Shown here one piece after another: positions 8,560-18,149 of a stretch of DNA of 64,000 bases (the stretch's first letter is position 1; every line of letters starts with the position of its first letter). The notes beneath the pieces are model-generated. The model saw nothing but the letters and a program-made list of their open reading frames with translations. It had not been told where the DNA came from and ran no database searches. A program made the position numbers and the translations under genes. Source of the stretch: Actinomycetota bacterium (lineage in GTDB: Bacteria; Actinomycetota; Actinomycetes; Nanopelagicales; Nanopelagicaceae); assembly GCA_009698615.1 (NCBI GenBank), contig WLPU01000006.1, positions 19,958 through 83,957 on the forward strand, in the 5' to 3' direction.

Positions 8560-9602
8560 TGGATTTAGGTCCATTTAAAGATCTGCCATCAGTCCTTAAT
8601 TTTGCTCCGCCTCCACTTCCACAAATTGATGGCGCAGGACTCATTAGACTTTTTGGGAGCCTTCCGCAATTTCCAAGCGACTTCGAAATTTCACGTGGGA
8701 AAAGTTGGAACTATGACGGAGTAACAATTTCTGAAATTAGTTGGTCAACTGGATGGGGACCACGCACCGAAGCACTGCTCTTGATACCCGAAGGCGTTGC
8801 AACCCCACTGCCTGGTGTGCTATTCCTGCACAGCCACGATGACGTAAAAGAATTTGGAAAGGAAAAAGTTGTTGAAGGTGCGACACCTATGCCTGATCAC
8901 CTGCAATGGCTCAGGCGTGACCACTACGGAAATCGCGCTCCAGCAAATGAATTAGCGAAAAAAGGTTTTGCAGTCCTTGCCTTTGATTGCTTCATGTGGG
9001 GATCTCGCCGCTTTCCTATGGAAAACATGCCGGATCGGCTGAGTGAAATTCTTGAAGGAATGGATTACGAAAGATTAGCCGTCATGCACGAATCCATGGC
9101 TCTTTCTAAATATCTCAGTCTCTTTGGCGCCACCCTTGCTGGTCTACTTAACTTTGATGACAGAGTTGCGCTAGCCGTGGCACAAAGCCTGCCAGAAATG
9201 TCTGCCTCGATTAGTGCGATTGGACTTTCGGGAGGCGGTTGCCGAGCCATTTATTTACATGCAACTTCTGCATCATTGCAAGCGACGGTTTCGATTGGCG
9301 CAATGGCCACTTTTGATTCAATGGTGGCCTCTCATGTAGCACCGCATTCATGGATGTTTTTCCCGCACGGAATTGCATCGCAAACCGATTGGCCAGGGGT
9401 TGCAATGATCGGAGCACCCAAGCCGCTCTACATACAATATTGCGGAAATGATCAACTCTTCACGCAAGCAGGGATGAACAAAGCGCACGATCACCTACTT
9501 GCGAACCACGCAAATTATCGTGGAGATTCATACCCTGTTAAACATTCCTTTACGGAGCAAATGCAAGAGGATGCGTTTAAGTGGATGAGCACTCATGCAT
9601 AA
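8559..9602 (+). CDS. Alpha/beta-hydrolase (dienelactone hydrolase/acetyl-esterase type)
   Basis: About 347 residues with an alpha/beta-hydrolase fold. The nucleophile elbow GLSGGGCRA (Ser) lies near residue 223; HSHDD early in the domain may help form the oxyanion region, and a late His in VKHSF is a candidate triad residue. No signal peptide is seen, so it is cytoplasmic. Start taken at ATG 8559, overlapping the previous stop. In this operon it may remove ester groups from imported uronates or oligouronides; substrate unproven. Confidence 0.75.
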   Translation: MDLGPFKDLPSVLNFAPPPLPQIDGAGLIRLFGSLPQFPSDFEISRGKSWNYDGVTISEISWSTGWGPRTEALLLIPEGVATPLPGVLFLHSHDDVKEFGKEKVVEGATPMPDHLQWLRRDHYGNRAPANELAKKGFAVLAFDCFMWGSRRFPMENMPDRLSEILEGMDYERLAVMHESMALSKYLSLFGATLAGLLNFDDRVALAVAQSLPEMSASISAIGLSGGGCRAIYLHATSASLQATVSIGAMATFDSMVASHVAPHSWMFFPHGIASQTDWPGVAMIGAPKPLYIQYCGNDQLFTQAGMNKAHDHLLANHANYRGDSYPVKHSFTEQMQEDAFKWMSTHA

Positions 9603-10962
9603 GGATCGATATCTCGGCACCGATCCTCAATCTCTTCCACTTGCTCGCGAGCTTTATGACACCATGCGTGCATACCCAATTATTTCACCACATGGGCATG
9701 TAGACCCGCTGCTACTTCTCGAAAATAAACCGTTTACGAACCCGGTAGAACTATTGATCACTCCAGATCATTACCTCACGCGCATGCTGATGAGCCAAGG
9801 AATTGGCCTGGAACAACTTCAGGGCGATCCATTAGAGGCCTGGAAACTTTTTGCTGAAAACTGGAAGCTCTTTCGATCTACTCCTTCTCGGATCTGGATG
9901 CATGAAATCTTCTCCTCTCTTTTTGATATTTACGAACTCCTTACTCCAGAAAGTGCAGAGCACATTTATCAGCGCATTAATGAACGTTTAACTGAGCCTG
10001 ATTTCACGCCCCAAGCACTCTTTAAGAGATTTGATATTGAGGTACTTGCAACCACTGATGCCACATCCCAGCCACTTGATACACATGCACAATTGGCGAC
10101 GTTAGATCTTGGTGGTCGAGTGATTCCTACATTCAGACCAGATGATGTGAGCGATCCTGAGAGAGCAGATTGGCGTAATTCCATCGATTCCCTCGCAGCT
10201 GCGACCGGTGAATCTTGCGATAGTTTCGCAGGGTTCCTAGAAGCTCTGCGGATTCGGCGAAAGTATTTTAAAGATCACGGCGCTACCGCAACTGATCACG
10301 GAGTGCTCAATCCGCAAACTCTCAATTTGGCGAAAAATGATAAGGAAAAACTCTTTAAACAACTTCTTAGCGGGCAAATAGCGCCGGAGGCAAGTGCGAC
10401 ATTTCGTGCTGTCATGCTCTTGGAACACGCACGCATGGCTTCCGATGATGGTTTGGTGATGCAACTGCATCCGGGTTCTTTACGAGATTATTCCTCAGGT
10501 ATCGCAAGCCTCTACGGTAAAGATAAGGGATTTGATATTCCTGTCACCACAACATATGTACGCGAACTCCGAGCGCTGTTGGAGGAAGTTGGTTTTCATC
10601 CAAATTTCAGAATGGTTATTTTTACACTCGATGAAAGCGTTTACTCTCGCGAATTGGCACCTCTTGCAGGTGCTTACCCGTCAATCAGACTTGGTCCACC
10701 GTGGTGGTTCCACGACAGCCTCAACGGGATGGAGCGCTGGCGAGATGCAATTACCGAAACAGCGGGTTTCTACAATACTGTCGGTTTCATCGACGACACA
10801 CGTGCTTTTTGTTCTATTCCCGTTCGCCACGATGTCGCACGTAGGTTTGATGCTGGATATCTATCTCGCGAAGTTTCGCGCCATCGTCTCACTAAGGAAG
10901 AAGCCCTCGAAGTTGCAGGAGATATTGCATACAAACTCTCCAAAGATTTCTTCAACCTCTAA
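9595..10962 (+). CDS. uxaC: Glucuronate/galacturonate isomerase
   Basis: A 455-residue UxaC-family member of the amidohydrolase superfamily. The ISPHGHVDP metal-binding motif near residue 31, the AWKLFAENW segment and the C-terminal GPPWWFHDS and GFIDDTRAF motifs are typical. It converts D-glucuronate to D-fructuronate and D-galacturonate to D-tagaturonate. It overlaps the hydrolase gene by 8 bases and is followed by uxuB with a one-base overlap, so the two are co-translated. Confidence 0.95.
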   Translation: MHKDRYLGTDPQSLPLARELYDTMRAYPIISPHGHVDPLLLLENKPFTNPVELLITPDHYLTRMLMSQGIGLEQLQGDPLEAWKLFAENWKLFRSTPSRIWMHEIFSSLFDIYELLTPESAEHIYQRINERLTEPDFTPQALFKRFDIEVLATTDATSQPLDTHAQLATLDLGGRVIPTFRPDDVSDPERADWRNSIDSLAAATGESCDSFAGFLEALRIRRKYFKDHGATATDHGVLNPQTLNLAKNDKEKLFKQLLSGQIAPEASATFRAVMLLEHARMASDDGLVMQLHPGSLRDYSSGIASLYGKDKGFDIPVTTTYVRELRALLEEVGFHPNFRMVIFTLDESVYSRELAPLAGAYPSIRLGPPWWFHDSLNGMERWRDAITETAGFYNTVGFIDDTRAFCSIPVRHDVARRFDAGYLSREVSRHRLTKEEALEVAGDIAYKLSKDFFNL

Positions 10963-12341
10963 TGTCAAAACTCGCTCGCGCAAACTATTTGAACTACAGC
11001 GCTGTAAACCCTCCTCAGTACTCCATGGATCAGGTAAAAATTGGCGTGTTACACATGGGATTAGGAGCATTTCATCGTGCTCACCAAGCGGTTTTCTTTG
11101 ACCGCCTTTTGCGCAGCGGCAATCTCAATTACGGAATTTGTGGGGTGTCGCAAAGGAGTAGCACGGTTGCAGATTCAATGAACGCCCAGGATTGTCTTTA
11201 CACGGTGAACGCCCAGGACGGGCAAGCAAACACGCCAACGATAATCGGTGCGCTGCGTGAAGCACGATATTTTCCGCGAGATCTCGAACGGATATTAGAA
11301 ATCGCGCGATCCCCTGATTTGAAAATGATTACCCTCACCGTGAGCGAGAAGGCCTATCGCAGCGATGATGCTTCTCAACTTCCGCAGCGCCTAGTTACTA
11401 TCTTGCGGGCTCGTTATGAATCGGGACTACCAGGGATCGCCGTGATCTCTTGTGACAATCTCCCTAGTAACGGCGCTTTCACTCGCAAAATAATTCTGGA
11501 TGTAATAACTGAAAAGAGCAGTGGCTTCTTTGAGTGGGTAAATACTCAGATTCGTTTTCCAAACTCTATGGTCGACCGCATCGTTCCTGCCATCACTTCC
11601 AAATCTATTGATGACTTTGAGCAACGTTATGGCTATAGGGATGACTCGCTTATTTCAACTGAGCCTTACAACGAATGGGTGATTGAAGATGATGCACTCT
11701 CTCAAGATCTGACCCCTGCCGGAATTAGATTTGTCCCCCGCGTGGCACCATATGAATTAACTAAGATCAGATTATTTAATGGAAATCATTCAACTCTTGC
11801 CTACATCAGCCAACTGTGCGGCATCGAGTATGTCCATGAGGCAATCATCGATTCAGCGATTGCGCCCTTCGTTAGTCGTTTGCAAGAAGAAGAACTTGGA
11901 CTTTCGTTCAAGCCCCCGCACGATATTGCCCTCAAGGAATACGCCCGCACTGTGCGAAAACGTGTAAGCAATCCGACTCTTCTGCACCGAGCTGAGCAAA
12001 TTGCTATGGATGGATCACAAAAATTGCCACAAAGGCTTTTTTCTCCAGCAAACGACTTGTTGCAACTAGGACTTCCCACTCAGCGGATTTCCATGGCGAT
12101 TGCTGCCTGGGTGCACTTTCTTGCAACCAAGGATCAAGTAAATGATCCATTAGCTGACCAATTGCAACCCCTTGCTCGACTGAGCGAGCCAATGAGTGCG
12201 GTCAGCCAGACGTTGGGATTTGCTCAACTTGCAACGAAAGTTAATCCGGCGCTTTTCCCAATGATTGCTGCATGGCTTGAAAAACTACGCTCGACGCCGA
12301 TCAAAGAAGTCTTAATAGAACTAGAGCGTGGATCCGTATAA
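10962..12341 (+). CDS. uxuB: Fructuronate reductase (mannitol dehydrogenase family)
   Basis: A 459-residue polyol-specific long-chain dehydrogenase. The N-terminal GLGAFHRAHQAVF nucleotide-binding motif and the catalytic-region segment KIRLFNGNHSTLAY (the family's K-x-x-x-x-N-x-x-H pattern) are clear. It reduces D-fructuronate to D-mannonate with NADH; tagaturonate reductase activity is an alternative. It ends tail-to-tail with the UxaA-like gene, overlapping by 21 bases. Confidence 0.9.
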   Translation: MSKLARANYLNYSAVNPPQYSMDQVKIGVLHMGLGAFHRAHQAVFFDRLLRSGNLNYGICGVSQRSSTVADSMNAQDCLYTVNAQDGQANTPTIIGALREARYFPRDLERILEIARSPDLKMITLTVSEKAYRSDDASQLPQRLVTILRARYESGLPGIAVISCDNLPSNGAFTRKIILDVITEKSSGFFEWVNTQIRFPNSMVDRIVPAITSKSIDDFEQRYGYRDDSLISTEPYNEWVIEDDALSQDLTPAGIRFVPRVAPYELTKIRLFNGNHSTLAYISQLCGIEYVHEAIIDSAIAPFVSRLQEEELGLSFKPPHDIALKEYARTVRKRVSNPTLLHRAEQIAMDGSQKLPQRLFSPANDLLQLGLPTQRISMAIAAWVHFLATKDQVNDPLADQLQPLARLSEPMSAVSQTLGFAQLATKVNPALFPMIAAWLEKLRSTPIKEVLIELERGSV

Positions 12342-13478
12342 ACGCGAGAGATTGAATTCGTGCTGCCCATTGATCTCGGCTTTTGTTAGCTCGCCATTTG
12401 CCACTCTAATGATTTCATCATAAATCAAAGCCCCCACTTCCTCTAACGTTTGGAGCCCATCAGCAATTGTTCCGGCGTTGAGATCAATGAGATCGGTTAA
12501 TACATTTCCCATTTCGCTATTGGTCGCGACTTTAATTGTGGGAATAACTGCAGATCCCGTTGGTGTTCCGCGCCCTGTTGTAAAAACTGTGATGTTTACA
12601 CCGGCTGCTGCAAATCCCGAAAGTTGTTCTATGTCGTGCCCGGGCGTATCCATAAAGTAAAGGCCCGGAGTGGGAGCAACATCAGCAAATTCAAGAACTC
12701 CAGTAAATTGCGCGCTGCCGGCTTTTTTAGCCGCGCCTAAGGATTTTTCCTCTAACGTAGAAAGTCCGCCCTCAATATTGCCTCGAGAAGGTTGCGCTCC
12801 ACGAATGTCAATACCTTCGTAAGAGATTGACTTCTCATAGCGTGCAACCACATCAATGATTTGCTGTGCAACAGTGGGATTAATTGCTCGAGCTGCCAAT
12901 AAATGTTCAGAGCCTAATATCTCCATGGTTTCCGCCAAAATTGATGTTGCTCCCTGGGCTACCAGTTGATCACTGGCAATACCCAGCGCTGGATTGGCGG
13001 TGATGCCTGAATATGCATCAGATCCCCCACATTCAAGACCTAAAACAATCGCACTCATCGGCGCAATATCGCGTTTCTCTTTCACTGACTGTCCAACAAG
13101 CTTGGTGGCAATTTCGATAGCTCGGCTTCGTAAATTGCTCATGGAACCTTCGTGCTTCAGGGAAAGCACATGTAGTGGCACCGAACCTTGCGTGCGAGAC
13201 CTCTCAACAATCTCATTTTCAATCTGCGTGCCAATCATCAACACAATTGTTGCAAAATTATTAGGGTTATTTCCTATTCCAGATAAAACTTTAGAGATAC
13301 GTTCAAAATCTGAATCCACTTCTCCAGCCCAGTCATGACTTACCGCAACTGCGCCAGTGACAAGATCCTCGACTTCACGTGAAACATTGCTGAGGACTTG
13401 GTGGAGGGGCAGGAGCAAAACATGATTTCGAAACCCCCATCGCCCATCCGCGCGAGCAAATGCCCTCAGTTCTTTCAT
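12321..13478 (-). CDS. UxaA-family dehydratase, full-length catalytic domain lacking N-terminal cysteines
   Basis: A 385-residue protein matching the main (GD_AH_C) domain of altronate/galactarate dehydratase. It keeps the second-half motifs GLECGGSDAYSGITANPALG (Cys150), EEKSLGAAKKAGS and FTTGRGTPTG, and the C-terminal ANGELTKAE. But the three cysteines usual in the first half are gone: PTVGC reads PLHQV, the H-x-x-GC motif reads HDWAG (Ala51), and GLGCE reads IGTQI. The adjacent 251-residue protein has exactly these cysteines. The two probably work as a complex. GTG/ATG overlap: its start shares one base with the upstream gene's stop. Confidence 0.85.
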   Translation of the reverse strand: MKELRAFARADGRWGFRNHVLLLPLHQVLSNVSREVEDLVTGAVAVSHDWAGEVDSDFERISKVLSGIGNNPNNFATIVLMIGTQIENEIVERSRTQGSVPLHVLSLKHEGSMSNLRSRAIEIATKLVGQSVKEKRDIAPMSAIVLGLECGGSDAYSGITANPALGIASDQLVAQGATSILAETMEILGSEHLLAARAINPTVAQQIIDVVARYEKSISYEGIDIRGAQPSRGNIEGGLSTLEEKSLGAAKKAGSAQFTGVLEFADVAPTPGLYFMDTPGHDIEQLSGFAAAGVNITVFTTGRGTPTGSAVIPTIKVATNSEMGNVLTDLIDLNAGTIADGLQTLEEVGALIYDEIIRVANGELTKAEINGQHEFNLSRLYGSTL

Positions 13479-14233
13479 TAGACGCTTCGAACCAGTCGAG
13501 GGGCAACAATCTCGCCAGAGGAATTCGCCTCACTTTTGGTTTGCTCACCGCGAGCAACTGTGGAGATCTTTGCTGCTATCTCTTGATGTGATGCGTCATG
13601 TGATAGGTCAAACTCTTGCGAAAATGCTAAGTGAAGTTCGCTGTCACTGGCGATGTTGATGACGGGAATCAGTGGAAAGCCAGTGGGTGGTTGCATGGAA
13701 TCTGTAAATGAAACTATGAGGTGAACCTTCGCTGACATCAGAGCCGAGAAACCTTCTGAAGATTCGACAGTATGGAGGCCTTCGGCTTGCAAAAAAGCTA
13801 CAAGTTCACCTGCATTACCTTGACTGGAAATTCCCACAACAATTGGATCCTCAGCATGGCGAGGCTCTGGGAACCTACTTGCAAGTGAATTTGCCGCGAC
13901 CACTCCTTTCGAAACCGCATCATCGACGCCTGCGCTTTCTTGAATCACAAGGTATTTTGTTGCTGGATTTCTAGTAACAATCTTTTCAGCGAGTTCGTTT
14001 CCTTGGATGGTTTCACACCCAAGCGCGACCACTAACACTGAGGCAACATTGGGATGAGATGCCAAGTCAATAAAGAAATTATCAATCCCAGCTACATCGA
14101 CCCCGATAATTGCGCAACCATGCTGGTGAGCAAAGGTGACTCCTCCAACTTCTTGTGCAATGCGACGAGAGACATGAGTCGAGCAAACGACGGATGGCAA
14201 TATCAATTGATGGCTTCGAATGCCTGCTTTCAT
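13478..14233 (-). CDS. UxaA-family dehydratase, short form lacking the middle of the domain
   Basis: A 251-residue relative of the UxaA catalytic domain. The first third is canonical: PSVVCST (Cys17), HQHGC (His36, His38, Cys40) and ALGCE (Cys73). Then the GLECGGSD block and the KSLG/KAGS block found in UxaA are missing, and the sequence resumes with the C-terminal part (PPTGFPLIPVINIASDSEL and ARGEQTKSE). It overlaps the SAF gene by 4 bases (ATGA). It is complementary to the 385-residue protein downstream. I infer a heteromeric dehydratase acting on altronate, galactarate or a related sugar acid. Confidence 0.82.
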   Translation of the reverse strand: MKAGIRSHQLILPSVVCSTHVSRRIAQEVGGVTFAHQHGCAIIGVDVAGIDNFFIDLASHPNVASVLVVALGCETIQGNELAEKIVTRNPATKYLVIQESAGVDDAVSKGVVAANSLASRFPEPRHAEDPIVVGISSQGNAGELVAFLQAEGLHTVESSEGFSALMSAKVHLIVSFTDSMQPPTGFPLIPVINIASDSELHLAFSQEFDLSHDASHQEIAAKISTVARGEQTKSEANSSGEIVAPRLVRSV

Positions 14234-14505
14234 GCCTGTTCCGTCGAGAGCCGATCGCCTAAAACATTATGTGTGTGAACGTGAGCGCCTTTGGCAATAT
14301 CCGTCGTGGCATGACCCATCCGTTCGCCATATTTAATAATGCCGGCACCTTTTTCTATAAAGCGCGTCGCGATTTTATGTCCGCGAGGGATTGCACCAAC
14401 GGCAATAATTTCGTGGTCATCTTGTGAAATAACGTGTCCCACAACTACATCGCCCAAACACACTGCGATGTTGTCATCTGCATGGAGAAAAAGAACTTCT
14501 CTCAT
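14230..14505 (-). CDS. UxaA-family SAF-domain subunit
   Basis: A 91-residue SAF domain equal to the N-terminal ~95 residues of UxaA. Recognisable parts are LHADDNIAVCLGD, IPRGHKIA, KYGERMGHATTDIAKGAHVHTHNV. In E. coli UxaA this domain is fused to the catalytic part; here it is a separate gene that overlaps the next (ATGA) and follows the IlvD/Edd gene directly. It should form the small subunit of the dehydratase complex. Confidence 0.88.
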   Translation of the reverse strand: MREVLFLHADDNIAVCLGDVVVGHVISQDDHEIIAVGAIPRGHKIATRFIEKGAGIIKYGERMGHATTDIAKGAHVHTHNVLGDRLSTEQA

Positions 14506-16239
14506 CTAGTGGGAGTGGCGAGGAACTGCACTGCCTGAGCCGCCTACCAAGAAATCAAGATCAGCACCGTTGTTAGCTTGCATCACGTGATCCACATAAA
14601 TCTTGGCCCATCCACGGGTTGGTCCGCCAGTTGGCGCCTTCCACTTTGCTTTGCGCTGCGCTAAGACTTCTGGTGAAACAAGTAGGTCGAGGCGGCGATT
14701 TTCAACGTCGAGTTCAATCTCGTCACCCGTCTCAACAAGTGCCAGTGGGCCACCGATTGCAGATTCGGGGGCCACGTGCAAGACAACAGTTCCGAATGCC
14801 GTACCACTCATGCGAGCATCTGAAATACGAATCATGTCAAATACGCCTTGTGCTAACAATTTAGTTGGCATAGATACGTTGCCGACTTCAGGAAACCCTG
14901 GATACCCCTTAGGGCCAGAATGTTGCAACACGATAATGTCATCTTTTTCGACTTTCATATTCATGTCATCGGCTGCAATGTTGTATTCCTCAACGGTGCT
15001 AAATACGAGCGCTTTCCCACGATGCTTAAGAAGGTGTGGTGAAGCTGCCGAAATCTTCAAGACGGCTCCATCTGGAGCTAGAGATCCACGTAAGACAACA
15101 GTTCCGGATCCAGCACTTTGAAACGGTTCGGCAACAGTGGTGATGACATCTTCATTCCAATTTTTCGCCTTAGCAATATTCTCAGCCACAGTTTTTCCAG
15201 TAACGGTGATGTGGTCGCGATGGATCAAATTACCGAGTTCTGCCATCACAACTGGAATTCCACCAGCGTAGAAGAAATCCTCCATCAAGTACTTGCCCGA
15301 TGGCATCAAATTAACAACTACTGGTACGTCACGTGCCAGGGAATCGAAATCAGCTAGGTCAAGTTTTACGCCTACACGGCCTGCCAGTGCTAATAAGTGG
15401 ACTACGGCGTTGGTGGATCCACCCACTGCCGCGTTCACTCTGATCGCATTTTCAAATGCATGACGGTTAAGAATTTTGGAAAGTTTTAGATCTTCCTTCA
15501 CCATCTCGACAATCCGACGTCCAGCTATTTGAGCCATTGCATAGCGACGAGAATCAACTGCAGGGATTGCCGCACTTCCAGGCAATTGCATACCAAGTGC
15601 CTCTGTCACAGATGCCATGGTTGATGCCGTACCCATGGTCATACAGTGTCCAGCACTTCTTGCCATGCAAGTTTCGGCTTCAGTAAATTCTTCCTCTGTC
15701 ATCGTGCCAGCACGAACTTCATCTGCAAACTTCCACACATCTGTTCCGGAACCAATATCTTTACCACGGAATTTTCCGTTGAGCATTGGTCCACCAGTCA
15801 TCATGAGCGTTGGAATATCAACACTCGCGGCACCCATCAACATACCTGGCGTTGTCTTATCGCAACCTGCCAACAAAATCACACCATCCATAGGATTTGC
15901 GCGAATTGATTCTTCAACTTCCATGGCCAGCAAGTTGCGATACAGCATTGTTGTTGGGCGCATGATTGGTTCGCCCAGTGACATGGCAGGGAATGCCAGT
16001 GGGAACCCGCCCGCTTCCCAGACTCCACGCTTTATTGATTCTGCAACTTTATTGAGGTGTGCATTGCATGGCGTGAACTCAGACCAAGTAGAACCAATAC
16101 CAATAACTGGCCGACCATCAAAGAGATCGGGAGCAAAACCTTGATTGCGCATCCACGAACGGTGAATAAATCCATTTTTGCCCGTGTCTGCAAACCACTC
16201 AGAACTACGACGCTTACCCTTGTTCTTATCTTCGCTCAT
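14506..16239 (-). CDS. IlvD/Edd-family sugar-acid dehydratase
   Basis: A 577-residue member of the dihydroxyacid/6-phosphogluconate dehydratase superfamily, closest by motif to L-arabonate/D-xylonate-type enzymes (GFIHRSWMRNQG, GRPVIGIGSTWSEFTPCN). The three probable [2Fe-2S] ligands are Cys58, Cys126 (AGCDKTTPG) and Cys199 (GHCMTMGTAS). It dehydrates an aldonate to a 2-keto-3-deoxy acid. Since no uxuA is present here, it may also supply the mannonate- or gluconate-dehydratase step; that is inference. Start ATG 16239 is preceded by AGGAT. Confidence 0.9.
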   Translation of the reverse strand: MSEDKNKGKRRSSEWFADTGKNGFIHRSWMRNQGFAPDLFDGRPVIGIGSTWSEFTPCNAHLNKVAESIKRGVWEAGGFPLAFPAMSLGEPIMRPTTMLYRNLLAMEVEESIRANPMDGVILLAGCDKTTPGMLMGAASVDIPTLMMTGGPMLNGKFRGKDIGSGTDVWKFADEVRAGTMTEEEFTEAETCMARSAGHCMTMGTASTMASVTEALGMQLPGSAAIPAVDSRRYAMAQIAGRRIVEMVKEDLKLSKILNRHAFENAIRVNAAVGGSTNAVVHLLALAGRVGVKLDLADFDSLARDVPVVVNLMPSGKYLMEDFFYAGGIPVVMAELGNLIHRDHITVTGKTVAENIAKAKNWNEDVITTVAEPFQSAGSGTVVLRGSLAPDGAVLKISAASPHLLKHRGKALVFSTVEEYNIAADDMNMKVEKDDIIVLQHSGPKGYPGFPEVGNVSMPTKLLAQGVFDMIRISDARMSGTAFGTVVLHVAPESAIGGPLALVETGDEIELDVENRRLDLLVSPEVLAQRKAKWKAPTGGPTRGWAKIYVDHVMQANNGADLDFLVGGSGSAVPRHSH

Positions 16240-16296
16240 GTTGGGATCCTACTTTCTGGTCGTCTGATTTCCTAGTGTTTTCTGGTGGCCTTCTAT

Positions 16297-17208
16297 TTAC
16301 TTCCCTTGAGATCCGTCCACGATAATATTCTTTAGCGTTTTTCCGGATGCTAAGAGTTCTAGTTGAGATTGGATCAATTTTCGCGCTCGGGGCTCAAATG
16401 CTGATGTATTTCCGCCAACATGAGGGGCGATCAAGACCCCTTTTGCGCTCCACAATGGATGCCCAGCTGGCAGGGGTTCAGGATCTGTCACATCAAGGGC
16501 GGCCATAATCCGTCCAGAATTCAATTCGGCAACAAGGGCATCTGTATTCACGATTGGGCCGCGGGCAACGTTTACTAAAAGGGCGCCGTCTTTCATGAGT
16601 GCCAAACGCTTTGCATCAAAGAGATTACGACTTTCATCATTGAGCGGCAAAATTAAAATAACGACATCCAGTGTTGGAAGGTAAGAATCGAACTTGTCCA
16701 TTGTGATCGAACCATCGCGGCCAGATTTAGAAAATCCAATTACTTCAACATCAAAGCCAGAAAGATTGCGAGCCACCGTTTGCCCAATGGAGCCAAAGCC
16801 AACTACCCCGATGCGCTTGTCGTTGATGGATTCATAACGCGCATGGGTCCATTCGCCCTTATCTTGCGAGCGCACAAAGGTTGGAAATCCCCGCAATGAT
16901 GCAATCGTTAAGCCCACAGCTAACTCAGCCGTTGAGGCATCGTGGATTCCACGACCATTGCACAGAGTCATTCCAGGTCGCAAAAATTCCATTGCATCGT
17001 CATAACCAGCATTGGGCATATGCAGGTACCTAAGATTTGGCATCGCCCGACTGTGCTCAAGGGCGGGGCGACCTCCCATATAAGAAGGTACATAGAAAGT
17101 TATCGATGAAAGGTCCGCACTCTCAATGGGAGTATTGGCGGGTGAAAGCTTGGTTAATCCGGCAGGAACTTTTAAATCATCCCACTGAGTCCATACAACC
17201 TCGGTCAT
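16297..17208 (-). CDS. D-isomer-specific 2-hydroxyacid dehydrogenase
   Basis: A 303-residue NAD-dependent 2-hydroxyacid dehydrogenase. The NAD-binding motif VGFGSIGQT lies near residue 137, the active-site Arg is in NVARGPIVN, the Glu in DVTDPEPLP and the His in APHVGGNTS. Family members reduce 2-keto acids such as glyoxylate or hydroxypyruvate, or oxidise sugar-acid intermediates. It shares one base with the end of the FAH-family gene, so both are in the same operon. Confidence 0.88.
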   Translation of the reverse strand: MTEVVWTQWDDLKVPAGLTKLSPANTPIESADLSSITFYVPSYMGGRPALEHSRAMPNLRYLHMPNAGYDDAMEFLRPGMTLCNGRGIHDASTAELAVGLTIASLRGFPTFVRSQDKGEWTHARYESINDKRIGVVGFGSIGQTVARNLSGFDVEVIGFSKSGRDGSITMDKFDSYLPTLDVVILILPLNDESRNLFDAKRLALMKDGALLVNVARGPIVNTDALVAELNSGRIMAALDVTDPEPLPAGHPLWSAKGVLIAPHVGGNTSAFEPRARKLIQSQLELLASGKTLKNIIVDGSQGK

Positions 17209-18092
17209 TACTTCGCTCCGGTTCCTAAGGTTCGGGTATGTATATCTAAGGCAATAACGCTGACTCTATTGGAGAGCGTGCCAACCTTATCGACGGTAAT
17301 CGAAACTACATCATTTGCCTCGAGGGAAATATCCAATGGCGGAACAATTCCCGTCCCAGTCGAGAGGATGACTCCATCTGGAAAGATTTGACACCTAAAT
17401 AGATAAGAAACCAAGTCGGCAAATGTGCGATGCAGGGCAGCCAAAGAAGTCTCTGCCTGCCAAATGATTTGAGTACCCCGCTCAATCTTTGCCTTGATTG
17501 CAAGGGCCTGAAGATCATCTATCTCCCAAATTGGAGTAATTGTGGGCCCAAGGGAGGCGGAGCCAACATAGATTTTTGCTTGCGATAAGTAGAGTGGATT
17601 TTCGCCTTCGATGGTGCGAGCTGTCACATCATTGCAAATAGTTAAGCCCACTACTTCTTGGAATCGATTGATCACAATTGCAACTTCTGGTTCTGGAACT
17701 GAAGCATGAGAATCTTCACGTATTCCAATGTCTACTCCTGTGCCGAGTGTTCGTCCCGCAGTGCCCTTAAAAAATAATTCTGGGCGATCTGCTTCATACA
17801 CTCGCTGATACACATCTGGAACTCCGCTTTCTTCTTTGCGGGCATCTCGAGATCGCAAGTAAGTAACGCCCGCACCCCACACTTCAGTTTCGGGAGCAAC
17901 TGGTGCGACAAGTTTTCCTTGAACGCTTGGACCTTGTTTTCCATCAATAAGTCCTTGAAGCTGAGAAACTGAAAGATGAAGCGCGTCGGTCAATGTTGTT
18001 ATGCCGGGAATCGAAAAATAGCCAGCCTCGCCAGCAATCACTAAATGATGTGAACTCTCCGAGGACTCAATGACTGCCAGTGCTTTGCTCAT
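17208..18092 (-). CDS. Fumarylacetoacetate hydrolase-family protein
   Basis: A 294-residue FAH-fold protein. GAGVTYLRSRDAR and the metal-binding VPEPEVAIVIN (E-x-E pattern) with ICNDVTARTIEGENPLYLSQAKIY are characteristic. The closest functional match by motif is the 2-dehydro-3-deoxy-D-arabinonate/xylonate dehydratase branch, which makes 2-ketoglutarate semialdehyde from 2-keto-3-deoxy pentonates. This would give the cluster a second, non-phosphorylating route next to KdgK/Eda. Assignment within the family is tentative. Confidence 0.82.
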   Translation of the reverse strand: MSKALAVIESSESSHHLVIAGEAGYFSIPGITTLTDALHLSVSQLQGLIDGKQGPSVQGKLVAPVAPETEVWGAGVTYLRSRDARKEESGVPDVYQRVYEADRPELFFKGTAGRTLGTGVDIGIREDSHASVPEPEVAIVINRFQEVVGLTICNDVTARTIEGENPLYLSQAKIYVGSASLGPTITPIWEIDDLQALAIKAKIERGTQIIWQAETSLAALHRTFADLVSYLFRCQIFPDGVILSTGTGIVPPLDISLEANDVVSITVDKVGTLSNRVSVIALDIHTRTLGTGAK

Positions 18093-18149
18093 TCGGGCAT
18101 CCTAACTCTGGTCATGCCAAAAAGGAAAAGATAGACTTTCAAGACGATC

